Source: Streptosporangium subroseum (lineage in GTDB: Bacteria > Actinomycetota > Actinomycetes > Streptosporangiales > Streptosporangiaceae). From it: 64,000 nucleotides of DNA. Under the pieces are notes generated by a model. That model had not been told where the DNA came from, did not search any database, and saw only the letters and a program-made list of their open reading frames with translations. This document shows, piece after piece, positions 1 to 9,280 of this stretch (within the stretch, counting starts at the first letter, position 1; each line of letters starts with the position of its first letter). Position numbers and translations under genes: made by a program. Location of the stretch: the NCBI RefSeq assembly GCF_900188345.1, contig NZ_FZOD01000047.1:1-64000 (forward strand), written 5' to 3'.

Positions 1-2712
1 CCGATCGTCGGCTACCTCGCCAACACACTCGTCCTGCGGGGCGATCTGTCGGGAGACCCGTCCTTCGCCGACCTCCTCGACCGCACCCGGGCAACCGTCC
101 TTGAGGCGATGGCCCACCAGGACGTGCCGTTCGAGAAGCTGCTGGCCGAGTTGGAGGTGGAGCGCGACCTGAGCCGTACTCCGCTCTTTCAGACCATGGC
201 CATTTTGCACAGCCAGGACGGGGAGGGCGAAAACAGGGAGACCTTCGCCGATCTGGCGCTGGAGTTCTTCGACGCCGGTTACCGGCAGGCCAAGTTCGAT
301 CTCATGCTGGAGGCCTGGCGAGACGACGAAGGGCTCTCCCTTGTGCTCGGCTACGACGCCGAGCTGTTCGATGCGGTGACCGTCGTTCGCCTCGCCGAGC
401 GGCTCGCCGTCCTGTGCGGTGCGATCGCGGCCGATCCCCATCGTCCCCTCTCCGCGCTGCCACTCCGTACGGCCGCAGATGACGTTCTGCTGCGCGTCCT
501 CGAAGCGGTGACAGAGCATCCCGGCAGTTCCCCAGCACCGGCCCCGATCGGCGAGCCGATCACCGCTTACTCCAGTGGTCCTCTCGTGTCGGGACCGATC
601 GGTGAGGCGATCACCGCTCACTCCAGTGGTCTCTCCATACCGGGGTCGATCGGCGAGGCGATCACGGTTTACTCCGGTGATCCCCTTGAGTCGGGACCGA
701 TCGGCGAGGCGACCGCCGCTCATTCCGGTGGTCCCCTCGTACCGGAGTTGATCGGCGAGGTGATCGCCTCCCACGCCGATGCCACCGCGCTGAGCTGCGG
801 CGACGAGACACTGACCTACGCGGGCCTGGAGCGCCGCATCGCCTCGCTCTCGGTCGCGCTCCGCCGACGGGGCGTCGGACGGGAGACGATCGTCGCGGTC
901 CGCGTGAATCGGTCGATCGACGCCATGGTGGCATTGCTGGCGGTGTGGCGGGCCGGTGGCGCCTACCTGCCCGTCGATCCCGAACTCCCGGAGGAACGGG
1001 CCGGGGTGCTCCTCGCCGACAGCGGTGCCGCGCTGGTGGTGACGGGACGGGACCTCGACGACCTGCCGGGAGACGTCCCGACACTGCGGCTGAACGACCT
1101 GAACGACCTGAACGACCTGAACGACCTGAACGACCTGAACGACCTGGGCAGCCTGGACGGGCTCAACGGGCTCAACGGGCTCAACGACTTGAACAGTCTG
1201 GACGGCCTGAACGGGCTCGACGGCCTGAGCAGCCTGGACGGGCCGGGACACCTGGACGGATCCGAAGCGCCGGCCGGGCGGGAAGAGCCGCCTGAGCTTG
1301 GTGAGCCGGGCAGCGAGAGGCCCGGTACGGAGCTCGAAGGGCCGCATCGCGCCGAGGCCGCCGACGCCGCATATGTGATCTACACCTCCGGCTCCACCGG
1401 CCTGCCCAAGGGCGTGGTGGTGGAACACGGGGCCCTGGCCGCCCGGGTGACCTGGATGAAGGAGGCCTACGGCCTGGGACCGGGAGACCGCGTGGTCCAG
1501 TTCGCCTCGCTCAGCTTCGACGCGCACGCCGAGGAGATCTATCCCGCCCTCGCCTCGGGGGCGACCCTGGAGCTTTTGCCAGAGGGCGCGGTCACCCTCC
1601 CGGAGGTCCTCGCCGGACCTCGGGGACCGGAGGTGACGGTCCTGGATCTCCCGACGGCCTACTGGCACCGGCTGGTCGACCTGATGGACGACGTGGCCTG
1701 GCCCGAACGGCTGCGGCTGGTCATCCTCGGTGGCGAGCAGGTGCACGCGAGCGCCGTGGCCCGCTGGCGGGAACGGTTCGGCGACAGGGTGCGCCTGGTG
1801 AACACCTACGGTCCCACCGAGGCCACGATCATCGCCACCGCGGCGGACCTCGGCCCCGCCGACACCGAGGAACGCCCGCCAATCGGCCGTCCGATCGGCG
1901 GCGTGCGGGCGATCGTCCTCGACGCTCACGGCCATCGCGTGCCACCCGGTGTGCCGGGAGAGCTCCTCCTCGGCGGCGCCGGACTCGCCCGCGGCTACCT
2001 TGGGCACCCGGACCTGACCGCCGAGCGTTTTGTGTCCGACCCCGAGGCCGGGCGGCTCTACCGGACCGGTGACCTGGTCCGCTGGCGCGCGGACGGGCAA
2101 CTGGAGTTCCTGGGCCGCCTCGACGACCAGATGAAGGTCCGCGGGTTCAGGATCGAACCCGCGGAGATCGAGGGACGCCTGCTTGCCCGTCCCGGCGTGC
2201 GGCAGGCGGCCGTCACCGCCCGCGACGACAGGCTAGTCGCCTACGTCGCGGGCTCTGCCGACCCATCGGAGCTCCGGCGTCACCTGGCCGGGGGGCTTCC
2301 GCCGTACATGGTGCCCGAGGTCTGGGTGATGTTGGACGAACTGCCGACGACCTCGGGCGGGAAGATCGACCGCAGGGCTCTCCCCGCGCCGGGCTTCGAC
2401 GAGGACCGGCCGTTCGTGGCGGTCAGGACCGATGCCGAGGCCCTGGTGGCGAAGGTCTGGCAGGAGGTGCTGCGGGTCGAAAGAGTCGGCGCCTTCGATG
2501 ACTTCTTCGTGCTGGGAGGTCACTCGCTGCTCGCCGTACGGGTCGGCGCGCACCTGCGTGCGGCCATGGGGATCGATGTTCCCATCCGCGCGCTCTTCAG
2601 AAACCGTACGGTAGCCGACCTCGCGGTCGCGGTGGAGGAGCTGCTCATGGAAGAACTGTCCGCGCTGACCGAGGAAGAGGCCGCCCTGCTGCTCGATGAG
2701 GAAGCGCCGTGA
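1..2712 (+). CDS. Non-ribosomal peptide synthetase, C-A-T module, 5'-truncated by the window
   Basis: This cytosolic megasynthase activates an amino acid and adds it to a growing peptide. The reading frame is open from base 1, so the start lies outside the window. The fragment (about 903 residues) opens in the C-terminal half of a condensation domain (motifs NTLVLRGDLSGDPSF, HQDVPFEKLL). After a repeat-rich linker comes a full adenylation domain with core A3 YTSGSTGLPKG, A5 NTYGPTEATI, A7 YRTGDLVRW, A8 GRLDDQMKVRGFRIE and A10 SGGKIDRRAL. A peptidyl-carrier domain follows with LGGHS (Ser codon at 2524-2526). By eye the specificity residues read D-A-E-D-I-G-T-I-I-K. The acidic positions 239 and 278 suggest a basic substrate (inference). 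A low-complexity Leu-Asn-Asp tract interrupts the A domain between A2 and A3. The stop overlaps the next start (GTGA). Confidence 0.95.
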   Translation, partial: PIVGYLANTLVLRGDLSGDPSFADLLDRTRATVLEAMAHQDVPFEKLLAELEVERDLSRTPLFQTMAILHSQDGEGENRETFADLALEFFDAGYRQAKFDLMLEAWRDDEGLSLVLGYDAELFDAVTVVRLAERLAVLCGAIAADPHRPLSALPLRTAADDVLLRVLEAVTEHPGSSPAPAPIGEPITAYSSGPLVSGPIGEAITAHSSGLSIPGSIGEAITVYSGDPLESGPIGEATAAHSGGPLVPELIGEVIASHADATALSCGDETLTYAGLERRIASLSVALRRRGVGRETIVAVRVNRSIDAMVALLAVWRAGGAYLPVDPELPEERAGVLLADSGAALVVTGRDLDDLPGDVPTLRLNDLNDLNDLNDLNDLNDLGSLDGLNGLNGLNDLNSLDGLNGLDGLSSLDGPGHLDGSEAPAGREEPPELGEPGSERPGTELEGPHRAEAADAAYVIYTSGSTGLPKGVVVEHGALAARVTWMKEAYGLGPGDRVVQFASLSFDAHAEEIYPALASGATLELLPEGAVTLPEVLAGPRGPEVTVLDLPTAYWHRLVDLMDDVAWPERLRLVILGGEQVHASAVARWRERFGDRVRLVNTYGPTEATIIATAADLGPADTEERPPIGRPIGGVRAIVLDAHGHRVPPGVPGELLLGGAGLARGYLGHPDLTAERFVSDPEAGRLYRTGDLVRWRADGQLEFLGRLDDQMKVRGFRIEPAEIEGRLLARPGVRQAAVTARDDRLVAYVAGSADPSELRRHLAGGLPPYMVPEVWVMLDELPTTSGGKIDRRALPAPGFDEDRPFVAVRTDAEALVAKVWQEVLRVERVGAFDDFFVLGGHSLLAVRVGAHLRAAMGIDVPIRALFRNRTVADLAVAVEELLMEELSALTEEEAALLLDEEAP
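546..770 (+). repeat. Five 51-bp tandem repeats coding the C-to-A linker
   Basis: The motif GATCGGYGAG starts at 546, 597, 648, 699 and 750, an exact 51-bp period. Each unit codes 17 residues of the type PIGEAITAHSSGPLVSG. The array is in frame and sits in the inter-domain linker, so gain or loss of a unit keeps the frame. Confidence 0.9.
1090..1250 (+). repeat. 9-bp minisatellite (Leu-Asn-Asp) inside the adenylation domain
   Basis: Six near-perfect copies of CTGAACGAC from 1090 to about 1146 decay into variants (CTGGACGGG, CTCAACGGG, CTGAGCAGC) up to about 1250. The tract codes an Asn/Asp/Gly/Leu-rich insertion between cores A2 and A3, presumably a surface loop. Confidence 0.9.
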
Positions 2713-5700
2713 CCATGCTGTCGCCCGCCAAGCAGGCGCTGCTGGCCCAGCGACTGCGGCGCGGCGCCGCAGTCGCTCCGCCGTCGATCTCCCCGCGTCC
2801 GCCGGAGACGGAGAGCCTCCCTCTCTCGTCAGGACAGGAACGGATCTGGTTCCTCGACCAGCTCGACCCCGAGGACACCTCGTTCGCCATGTCCCTCGCC
2901 CAGCGGTGGCGCGGCCCGCTGGACGTCGAGGTCCTGCGCCGGGCATTCGACGAGATCGTGGCCAGGCACGAGATGCTGCGCACCCGGTTCCGCGGCATGG
3001 ACGACGGGGTCGACCCGGCTGACACGGACAACGCTGCCAACGCCAACGCCAACGTGGACGTGGATGCGGGCCCGGTCCAGGTTGTCGAGGAGCCGGGGCC
3101 CGCGCCGTTCGAGTGCCTGGACGTCTCCGAGGACGAGGCCCCGGCCGTGATCGCGGAGCGTGTCTCCACTCCCTTCGACCTGACCGCCGGACCACCGCTG
3201 CGGATCACACTTCTCCGCCTCGGCGACGACGACCACGTGCTGAGCGTGGTGTGCCACCACATCATCGCCGACGGGGTCTCCATCAACCTGCTCCTGCGCG
3301 AGCTCGCCGTTCTCTACGGCGCCTTTCTCGCAGGCGAGCCGTCGCCGCTGGGGCCGCTGCCCATCCAGTACGCGGACTACACGATCTGGCAGCGCGGCGA
3401 GCTTCAGGGGGAGAGCGCGCGACGCTCGCTGGACTACTGGCGCGAGCAGCTCGCCGGAGTCCCGATCCTGGAGCTACCCACGGACCGGCCACGCCCCGCC
3501 GTGCACACCTCCGAGGGCGACACCCTGACCAGCGGCGTCGACGCGGAAGTGACCGCCCGCCTGGAACGGCTCGCGATCGCGGAGGGCGGCACGCTGTTCA
3601 TGGCGCTGCTCGCCGCCTACCAGACGCTGCTCATGCGCCACACGGGACAGCAGGACATCTGCGTCGGCTCGCCCATCGGCGGGCGGCCCCACGTCGAGCT
3701 CGAACCGCTGATCGGTTACTTCCTCAACACCCTCGTGCTCCGTGGCGACCTGTCGGGAGACCCGACCTTCAGGGAACTGCTGGGCCGTACCCGGTCCACC
3801 GCGGTGGACGCCTTCAGCCACCAGGAGATCCCGTTCGAGAGGGTCATGACCGATCTCAGGATCGAACGCGACCTCAGCCGCTCGCCCCTCTTCCAGACCA
3901 TGATCATCCTGCACAGCCAGAACGACCCCGATCAGGTGCTCCCGATGCGGGACATCGAGGTCGAGGGGTTCGACACCGGATACCGGGCGGCCAAGTTCGA
4001 GGTGACGCTGGAGGCCTGGCGCGGCGCCGACGGCCTGACCCTCGGGTTCGGATACCGGACCGACCTGTTCGACCGGTCCACGGTCGAGGCACTGGCCGGC
4101 CGGTTCGTCCGGCTGCTCCGCACGGTGGCCGACAATCCAGACATCCGACTGTCCGAGATCGACCTGCTGGGCGAGGACGAGCGGGAACGGATCCTGGGCT
4201 GGAGCACCGGTCCCGGCCGGATCCAGCGGCAGACCGCACCCGCACTTCAGGAGAAGACCGCATCTGAGGCTCAGCGGGAGAGCGCACCCGCACTTCAGGA
4301 GAAGACCGCATCTGAGGTTCAGCGGGAGAGCGCACCCGCACTTCAGGAGAAGACCGCACCTGAGGTTCAGCGGGAGAGCGCACCTGGGCTTCAGCGGGAG
4401 GCCGCACCTGAGGTTCAGCGGGAGACCGTACCTGGGCTGATCGCCGTCGCGACGGCGGCGGCCCCGGGGGCGACGGCGCTGAGCCACGAGGGCGTCGAGC
4501 TGACCTACGCGGAGCTGGACGGGCGGTCCGACCGGCTCGCGCGGGCGCTGCGCGAGGCGGGCGCCGGGCCCGAGTCGATCGTCGGAGTCTGCCTGGACCG
4601 CTCACCGGATCTGATCGTCACGCTGCTCGCGGTGTGGAAGGCGGGCGCCGCCTACCTGCCGCTTGATCCGGCCTACCCGGACGACCGGCTGACCTACATG
4701 CTCGCCGACAGCGCGGCCGGAATCCTGGTCGCCCCCGCCGCCACGGGCGCGCGCCTGCCGGAGATCCGGCGGCTCGACCCCGGCGACGGGCCGAGGGAGA
4801 GCGCGGCAGAGCTGCCCGCCTTCGCACCCGACCGAGCCGCGTACGTTATCTACACCTCGGGTTCGACGGGCAGGCCCAAGGGCGTGGTCGTCACGCATCG
4901 GGCGCTGGCGGCCCGGGTCGGCTGGATGCGCGAGGAGTACGGTCTGGGCCCGGCCGACAGAGTGCTCCAGTTCGCCTCCGTCAGCTTCGACACCCACGCG
5001 GAGGAGGTCTACCCGTGCCTGGCGGCGGGCGCGACGCTCACGCTGCTGCCCGGCGGGGGCGAGTTCCTGCCGGACTTCCTCGCGGGCGCCGAGGGCGCCC
5101 GGCTGACCGTGCTCGACCTGCCCACGCCGTACTGGCACGAGCTGGTCGCCGACATCGACGCCGTCGCCTGGCCACCCGGGCTGCGTCTGACGGTGCTGGG
5201 GGCCGACCAGGCGCAACCGCAGGCGGTCCGGGCCTGGCACCGGCGTTTCGGGGGACGGGTCCGGCTGGTCAACACCTACGGGCCCACCGAGGCGACGATC
5301 ATCGCCACCTGTGCGGAGCTCCGCGACTCCGACGAGCGCCCGCCCATCGGACGTCCCATCGCGGAAACCTCTGTGTACGTGCTCGACGAGCGGAGAGGAC
5401 TGGTCCCGGCGGGAACACCCGGCGAGCTGTACATCGGAGGCGCGGGCCTGGCCCGTGGCTACCTGAACCGGCCGGAGCTCACCGCCGAGCGGTTCGTGAC
5501 CGATCCGTACGGCGAGGGCCTCCTTTACCGCACCGGAGACCGGGCTCGCTGGCGGCCGGACGGTCAGCTGGAGTTCCTCGGCCGCCTCGACAGCCAGGTG
5601 AAGCTGCGCGGCTACCGGATCGAGCTCGGCGAGATAGAGGCCCGTCTGCTTGAGGCCCCCGGTGTGGCGCAGGCGGTCGTCGTCGTGGACGACGGGGCGC

Positions 5701-8700
5701 TGGTCGCCTACGTCGTGAGAGACGCCGAACGCGCAGGGCTCGACGAAGGCCGTGAGCTCAATGAACGCGCCGGACCCGACAGGCTCAACGAAGACCATGA
5801 GCTCGGCAAGCGCCGTGAGTTCGGCGACAGCCGTGAACTCAGCGACAGCCGTGAACTCAGCGAGAACGGCGAGCCGTACGAATCACGCGATCCGCGTAAA
5901 TCGGGTGAGTCGCATGAACCGCGTGAGCTGGACGAACTGCGTGAGCTGCGCGAACCGCTTGAGTTACGCGAGTGGCTGGCGTCCGCGGTGCCCGCGTACA
6001 TGGTGCCGAAGGCGGTGGTGCTGCTCGACCGGCTGCCCCTGACTCCCAACGGCAAGCTCGACACGCGCGCGCTCCCCGCGCCCCGGATGGCGCGGGACGA
6101 GTCGGTGGCCGTTCCCGTCACGCCGGTAGAGCGCGTCATCGCCGGGATCTGGTCGCAGGTGCTGGGGATCGCCGAGATCGGGGCGGAGGACGACTTCTTC
6201 GAGCTCGGCGGGCACTCGCTGTCGGCGACGAAGGCGATCGCCAGGATGCGCCGCGAGCTCGGCGGCGGGGTGTCCCTGATGGACCTGTTCCAGCACCCCA
6301 CGGTGCGAGGGCTCGCCGCACTGGTCGAGCGCCCCGAAGGCGCGTCAGACGGCGCATCGGCACGACCGCTGCTGCACGAGCTCACCCCGGTCCAGCCACC
6401 GGGCGCCGAGGTCGTCACCTACGTCTGCGTGCCCTACGGCGGGGGCAGCGCGGTGGTCTACCGGCCGCTGGCCGATGCGCTGCCGCCCTCCCACCGGCTG
6501 CTCGCGCTCGCGATCCCCGGGAACGACCTGGGACTCGAGGAGGACGCGCTGCCCTTTGAGGAGCTGGCCGAACGCTGCACCGAGGAGATCCTCCGGCGGG
6601 TGCGCGGTCCACTGGTCCTGTACGGGCAGAGCAGCGTCGGGTCGGCGCTCACCGTGGAGATAGCCCGCCGCGTCGAGGCCGCCGGGCGTGAGCTGGAGGC
6701 CGTCTTCATCGGCGCGGCCTTCCCCTTCAGCCGGCCCACCGGCAGGGTGATGCGCGGGCTGGCCAGGCTCGCACGAGCCGCCGCCGTCTCCTCCGACCGC
6801 GCCTACGGCAACTGGCTCGCCTCCATGGGCGTGGATCTGAGCGACCTCGAACCCGAGCATGCCGTACGGATCGTGCGGAACATGCGCAGGGAGGCGGAGC
6901 GCGCGGAGGAGTACTTCACCGGCATCCTCGGCGCGGACGTGACGCGGCTGCGCGCCCCGCTGGTCACCGTGGCCGGCGACCGCGACCCCGCCACCGAGTT
7001 CCGCGAGGAGCGCTACCGCGAGTGGCACTTCCTGGCGGACACCTCCGCGCTCGTCGTCATGAGTGAGGCCGGGCACTTCTTCCTGAAATACCGAGCGGCG
7101 GAACTCGCGCGGATCCTCGTCGAGACTCCTCGCGCGCTCGCCTCGTGGACCCCGGAGATCCCCGCCGGCTCGGAGAGCCTGAAGGTTCCAGAGACCACGG
7201 TGTCGCGGGCGGCCCTGGGCGGCTCGGAGTCTCTCGCGCAGTCGGTGACCTCAGGCAGCTCGAAGGTGCCAGAGGGCGCGACGTCTCGGGCGGACCTGGA
7301 CGACTCGAAGGATTTCGCGTCATCGGCCGACTCGACTCCTCTGGAGACGCAGGGGACCTCCGGCATCCCCACCCGGAGCGAAGGCGCGACGTGGTGGCTG
7401 GCCGGAGCGTCCAGGTACGGGCAGCGGGATCCCGCAGCGTCCCGGGCGCCGGAACCGGGGATGGGCCGGTTCGCGGCCGTGGCGGCCGGACAGCTCGTGT
7501 CGATCATCGGCTCGTCCCTCACCGAGTTCGCGGTGCCGATCTGGATCTACCAGACCACCGGGTCCGTCGCGAGCTTCGCGCTGTTCGCCGTACTCGCCCT
7601 GGTGCCGGGCCTGCTCGTGGCGCCGTTCGCGGGTGCGATCGTCGACCGGATGGACCGGCGCCGGGTGATGCTGGCAGGGGACATCGGGGCCGCGGGCAGC
7701 CAGCTCGTGCTCGGAGTGCTGCTGTGGACGGGAAACCTCGAGGTCTGGCACGTCTACCTGCCGCTGGTGATGTTGTCGGTGGCGCTGACCTTCCAGAGGC
7801 TGGCCTACGGGTCGGCGGTCGCGCAGCTGGTGCCCAAACGTTTTCTCGGCCACGCCAACGGCGTCGTCCAGATGGTCAACTCGTCGTCGCAGCTCCTGGT
7901 CCCTCTGATCGCGGTCGGTCTCATGGCCACGATCGGCCTGGAGGGCATCGTCCTGTTCGACGTCGCCAGCTACGGCATCGCGATCGGCACGCTGATCCTC
8001 GTACGGTTCCCCGTCACGATGGCCTGGCGGCGTAGGGAGACACTCCTCGCGGAGATAGCCGAGGGCTTCCGCTACTCCTGGGGGAACCCCGGTTTCAGGG
8101 CCATGCTGTTCTTCTTCGCCGGGCTGAACGTCTTCCTCTCGCCCCTGTTCCTGATGGTCACACCGCTGGTGCTGTCGTTCGCGACCCTGGAAGACACCGG
8201 CCGGGTCGCCTTCGCCTCCGGGGCGGCCGGCTTCCTCGGCGGCCTGATCATGAGCCTGTGGGGTGGGCCGCGCAGCCTGCGGATGCGCGGTGTGCTGCTC
8301 TGCACCCTGGCGCTGGGAGCATGCTCCGCAGTCACCGGGCTGCGGGCCGACCTCGTCGTGATCACCGTCGGGGCGTTCGGGATGGCCCTGTGCCTGACGC
8401 TGCTCAACGGCATCTACGCGACGATCGTCCAGGTGAAGGTCCCCCAGCGTTTCCACGGCCGGGTCTTCGCGCTGAACACGGTGATCTCGTGGTCCACGCT
8501 GCCGATCGGGTTCGGCCTCGTGGCCCCGGGGGTCAGCGCGCTGCTGGAGCCCCTGCTCGCCGACGGCGGCGCGCTGGCCTCGACCGCCGGGGCGCTCGTC
8601 GGCACCGGGCCGGGACGGGGGATCGGTTTCATGTACGTCCTCTTCGCGATGGGCATCGTCGGCACGGCCCTCATCGCCCTGCGGACGCGCTCGCTCTCCG

Positions 8701-8846
8701 GCTTCGACCGTGACATCCCCGACGCGATCGCCGACGACCTCGTCGGGGTCGAGGCGATCGCCGGAAGGACTCCGCGTCCGGCGGAGAAGAACGTCATTGA
8801 AGACACCCAGCGGGTGACGGTCGACGTCGCCAAGGAGAAGGTATGA
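2709..8846 (+). CDS. NRPS C-A-T-TE fused to an MFS exporter
   Basis: A 2045-residue single frame starts at GTG 2709 behind GAGGAAG and overlaps the previous stop. Domains in order: condensation (about 40-480, HHIIADG near 183), repeat linker, adenylation (about 575-1130, YTSGSTGRPKG, NTYGPTEATI, PNGKLDTRAL), carrier (LGGHS, Ser near 1170), thioesterase (about 1235-1490, GQSSVGS near 1306, AGHFF near 1454), a repetitive linker, then a full MFS transporter (about 1585-2005, about 12 hydrophobic segments, intracellular loop DRMDRRRV). The specificity code read by eye is D-T-E-D-V-G-T-I-I-K, suggesting a basic residue such as lysine or beta-lysine. A charged repeat also interrupts the A domain just before its C-terminal subdomain. 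As built, the enzyme would be membrane-anchored and could release its product next to an export channel. The TE motif departs from GxSxG. The fusion is uninterrupted: no stop or start lies between TE and MFS. Confidence 0.93.
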   Translation: MTMLSPAKQALLAQRLRRGAAVAPPSISPRPPETESLPLSSGQERIWFLDQLDPEDTSFAMSLAQRWRGPLDVEVLRRAFDEIVARHEMLRTRFRGMDDGVDPADTDNAANANANVDVDAGPVQVVEEPGPAPFECLDVSEDEAPAVIAERVSTPFDLTAGPPLRITLLRLGDDDHVLSVVCHHIIADGVSINLLLRELAVLYGAFLAGEPSPLGPLPIQYADYTIWQRGELQGESARRSLDYWREQLAGVPILELPTDRPRPAVHTSEGDTLTSGVDAEVTARLERLAIAEGGTLFMALLAAYQTLLMRHTGQQDICVGSPIGGRPHVELEPLIGYFLNTLVLRGDLSGDPTFRELLGRTRSTAVDAFSHQEIPFERVMTDLRIERDLSRSPLFQTMIILHSQNDPDQVLPMRDIEVEGFDTGYRAAKFEVTLEAWRGADGLTLGFGYRTDLFDRSTVEALAGRFVRLLRTVADNPDIRLSEIDLLGEDERERILGWSTGPGRIQRQTAPALQEKTASEAQRESAPALQEKTASEVQRESAPALQEKTAPEVQRESAPGLQREAAPEVQRETVPGLIAVATAAAPGATALSHEGVELTYAELDGRSDRLARALREAGAGPESIVGVCLDRSPDLIVTLLAVWKAGAAYLPLDPAYPDDRLTYMLADSAAGILVAPAATGARLPEIRRLDPGDGPRESAAELPAFAPDRAAYVIYTSGSTGRPKGVVVTHRALAARVGWMREEYGLGPADRVLQFASVSFDTHAEEVYPCLAAGATLTLLPGGGEFLPDFLAGAEGARLTVLDLPTPYWHELVADIDAVAWPPGLRLTVLGADQAQPQAVRAWHRRFGGRVRLVNTYGPTEATIIATCAELRDSDERPPIGRPIAETSVYVLDERRGLVPAGTPGELYIGGAGLARGYLNRPELTAERFVTDPYGEGLLYRTGDRARWRPDGQLEFLGRLDSQVKLRGYRIELGEIEARLLEAPGVAQAVVVVDDGALVAYVVRDAERAGLDEGRELNERAGPDRLNEDHELGKRREFGDSRELSDSRELSENGEPYESRDPRKSGESHEPRELDELRELREPLELREWLASAVPAYMVPKAVVLLDRLPLTPNGKLDTRALPAPRMARDESVAVPVTPVERVIAGIWSQVLGIAEIGAEDDFFELGGHSLSATKAIARMRRELGGGVSLMDLFQHPTVRGLAALVERPEGASDGASARPLLHELTPVQPPGAEVVTYVCVPYGGGSAVVYRPLADALPPSHRLLALAIPGNDLGLEEDALPFEELAERCTEEILRRVRGPLVLYGQSSVGSALTVEIARRVEAAGRELEAVFIGAAFPFSRPTGRVMRGLARLARAAAVSSDRAYGNWLASMGVDLSDLEPEHAVRIVRNMRREAERAEEYFTGILGADVTRLRAPLVTVAGDRDPATEFREERYREWHFLADTSALVVMSEAGHFFLKYRAAELARILVETPRALASWTPEIPAGSESLKVPETTVSRAALGGSESLAQSVTSGSSKVPEGATSRADLDDSKDFASSADSTPLETQGTSGIPTRSEGATWWLAGASRYGQRDPAASRAPEPGMGRFAAVAAGQLVSIIGSSLTEFAVPIWIYQTTGSVASFALFAVLALVPGLLVAPFAGAIVDRMDRRRVMLAGDIGAAGSQLVLGVLLWTGNLEVWHVYLPLVMLSVALTFQRLAYGSAVAQLVPKRFLGHANGVVQMVNSSSQLLVPLIAVGLMATIGLEGIVLFDVASYGIAIGTLILVRFPVTMAWRRRETLLAEIAEGFRYSWGNPGFRAMLFFFAGLNVFLSPLFLMVTPLVLSFATLEDTGRVAFASGAAGFLGGLIMSLWGGPRSLRMRGVLLCTLALGACSAVTGLRADLVVITVGAFGMALCLTLLNGIYATIVQVKVPQRFHGRVFALNTVISWSTLPIGFGLVAPGVSALLEPLLADGGALASTAGALVGTGPGRGIGFMYVLFAMGIVGTALIALRTRSLSGFDRDIPDAIADDLVGVEAIAGRTPRPAEKNVIEDTQRVTVDVAKEKV
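4236..4437 (+). repeat. 48-bp tandem repeats in the C-to-A linker of the NRPS-MFS gene
   Basis: GCACCY recurs at 4236, 4284, 4332 and 4380, an exact 48-bp period, followed by a half unit of 24 bp. The units code Gln/Glu/Ala/Pro-rich peptide of the type ESAPALQEKTASEVQR. The array is in frame within an inter-domain linker. Confidence 0.88.
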
Positions 8847-9280
8847 GTCACTTGGACATCACAGGCTCGGTCGATCAGATTGATCAGGCAGGTTCAGCCG
8901 GTCAGGCCGGTCAGGCCGGTCAGGCGGGCTCAGCCGGTCAGGTCGGTCAGACCAATCAGGTTGATCAGGTCGGTTCGGCCGACGCGGCCGACGCGATCGG
9001 TTCGGCCGGGACGGAAGGCATCTCGACTTCCAGGACCTCGATGAGGGAATGGCTGGCCGGGGCACTGGCCACGGCCTGCGACGGCGAGATCTCCGCGGAG
9101 GAGATCCTGAGCGCGGACTGCCCGTTCGTCGCCCTGGGGATCACCTCGATCGCCATGGTGCGGCTGGTCGACGCCATTGAGATCGAGCTGGACGTCTTCA
9201 TCGAGTTCGGAGGCGACACCTGGTTCCTCAAGGACCTGGACTCCCTGACGAGTTACCTAACCAAACTTGCCGATTCCTGA
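8843..9280 (+). CDS. Free-standing acyl/peptidyl carrier protein with repetitive N-terminus
   Basis: 145 residues starting at ATG 8843, which overlaps the upstream stop (ATGA) and lies 1-2 bases behind AAGGAGAAGG. The C-terminal 80 residues form a carrier domain; LGITSIAMVRL holds the Ser expected to take 4'-phosphopantetheine. The first 60 residues are Gly/Gln/Ala/Val repeats (GQAGQAGQAGS type) coded by GGTCAGGCC units. An internal ATG at 9041 (MREWLAGA) could give an 80-residue form without the repeat. As the last gene of the NRPS operon it may act in trans as an extra carrier or tailoring station (inference). Its last 15 codons are duplicated three times beyond the stop. Confidence 0.85.
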   Translation: MSHLDITGSVDQIDQAGSAGQAGQAGQAGSAGQVGQTNQVDQVGSADAADAIGSAGTEGISTSRTSMREWLAGALATACDGEISAEEILSADCPFVALGITSIAMVRLVDAIEIELDVFIEFGGDTWFLKDLDSLTSYLTKLADS

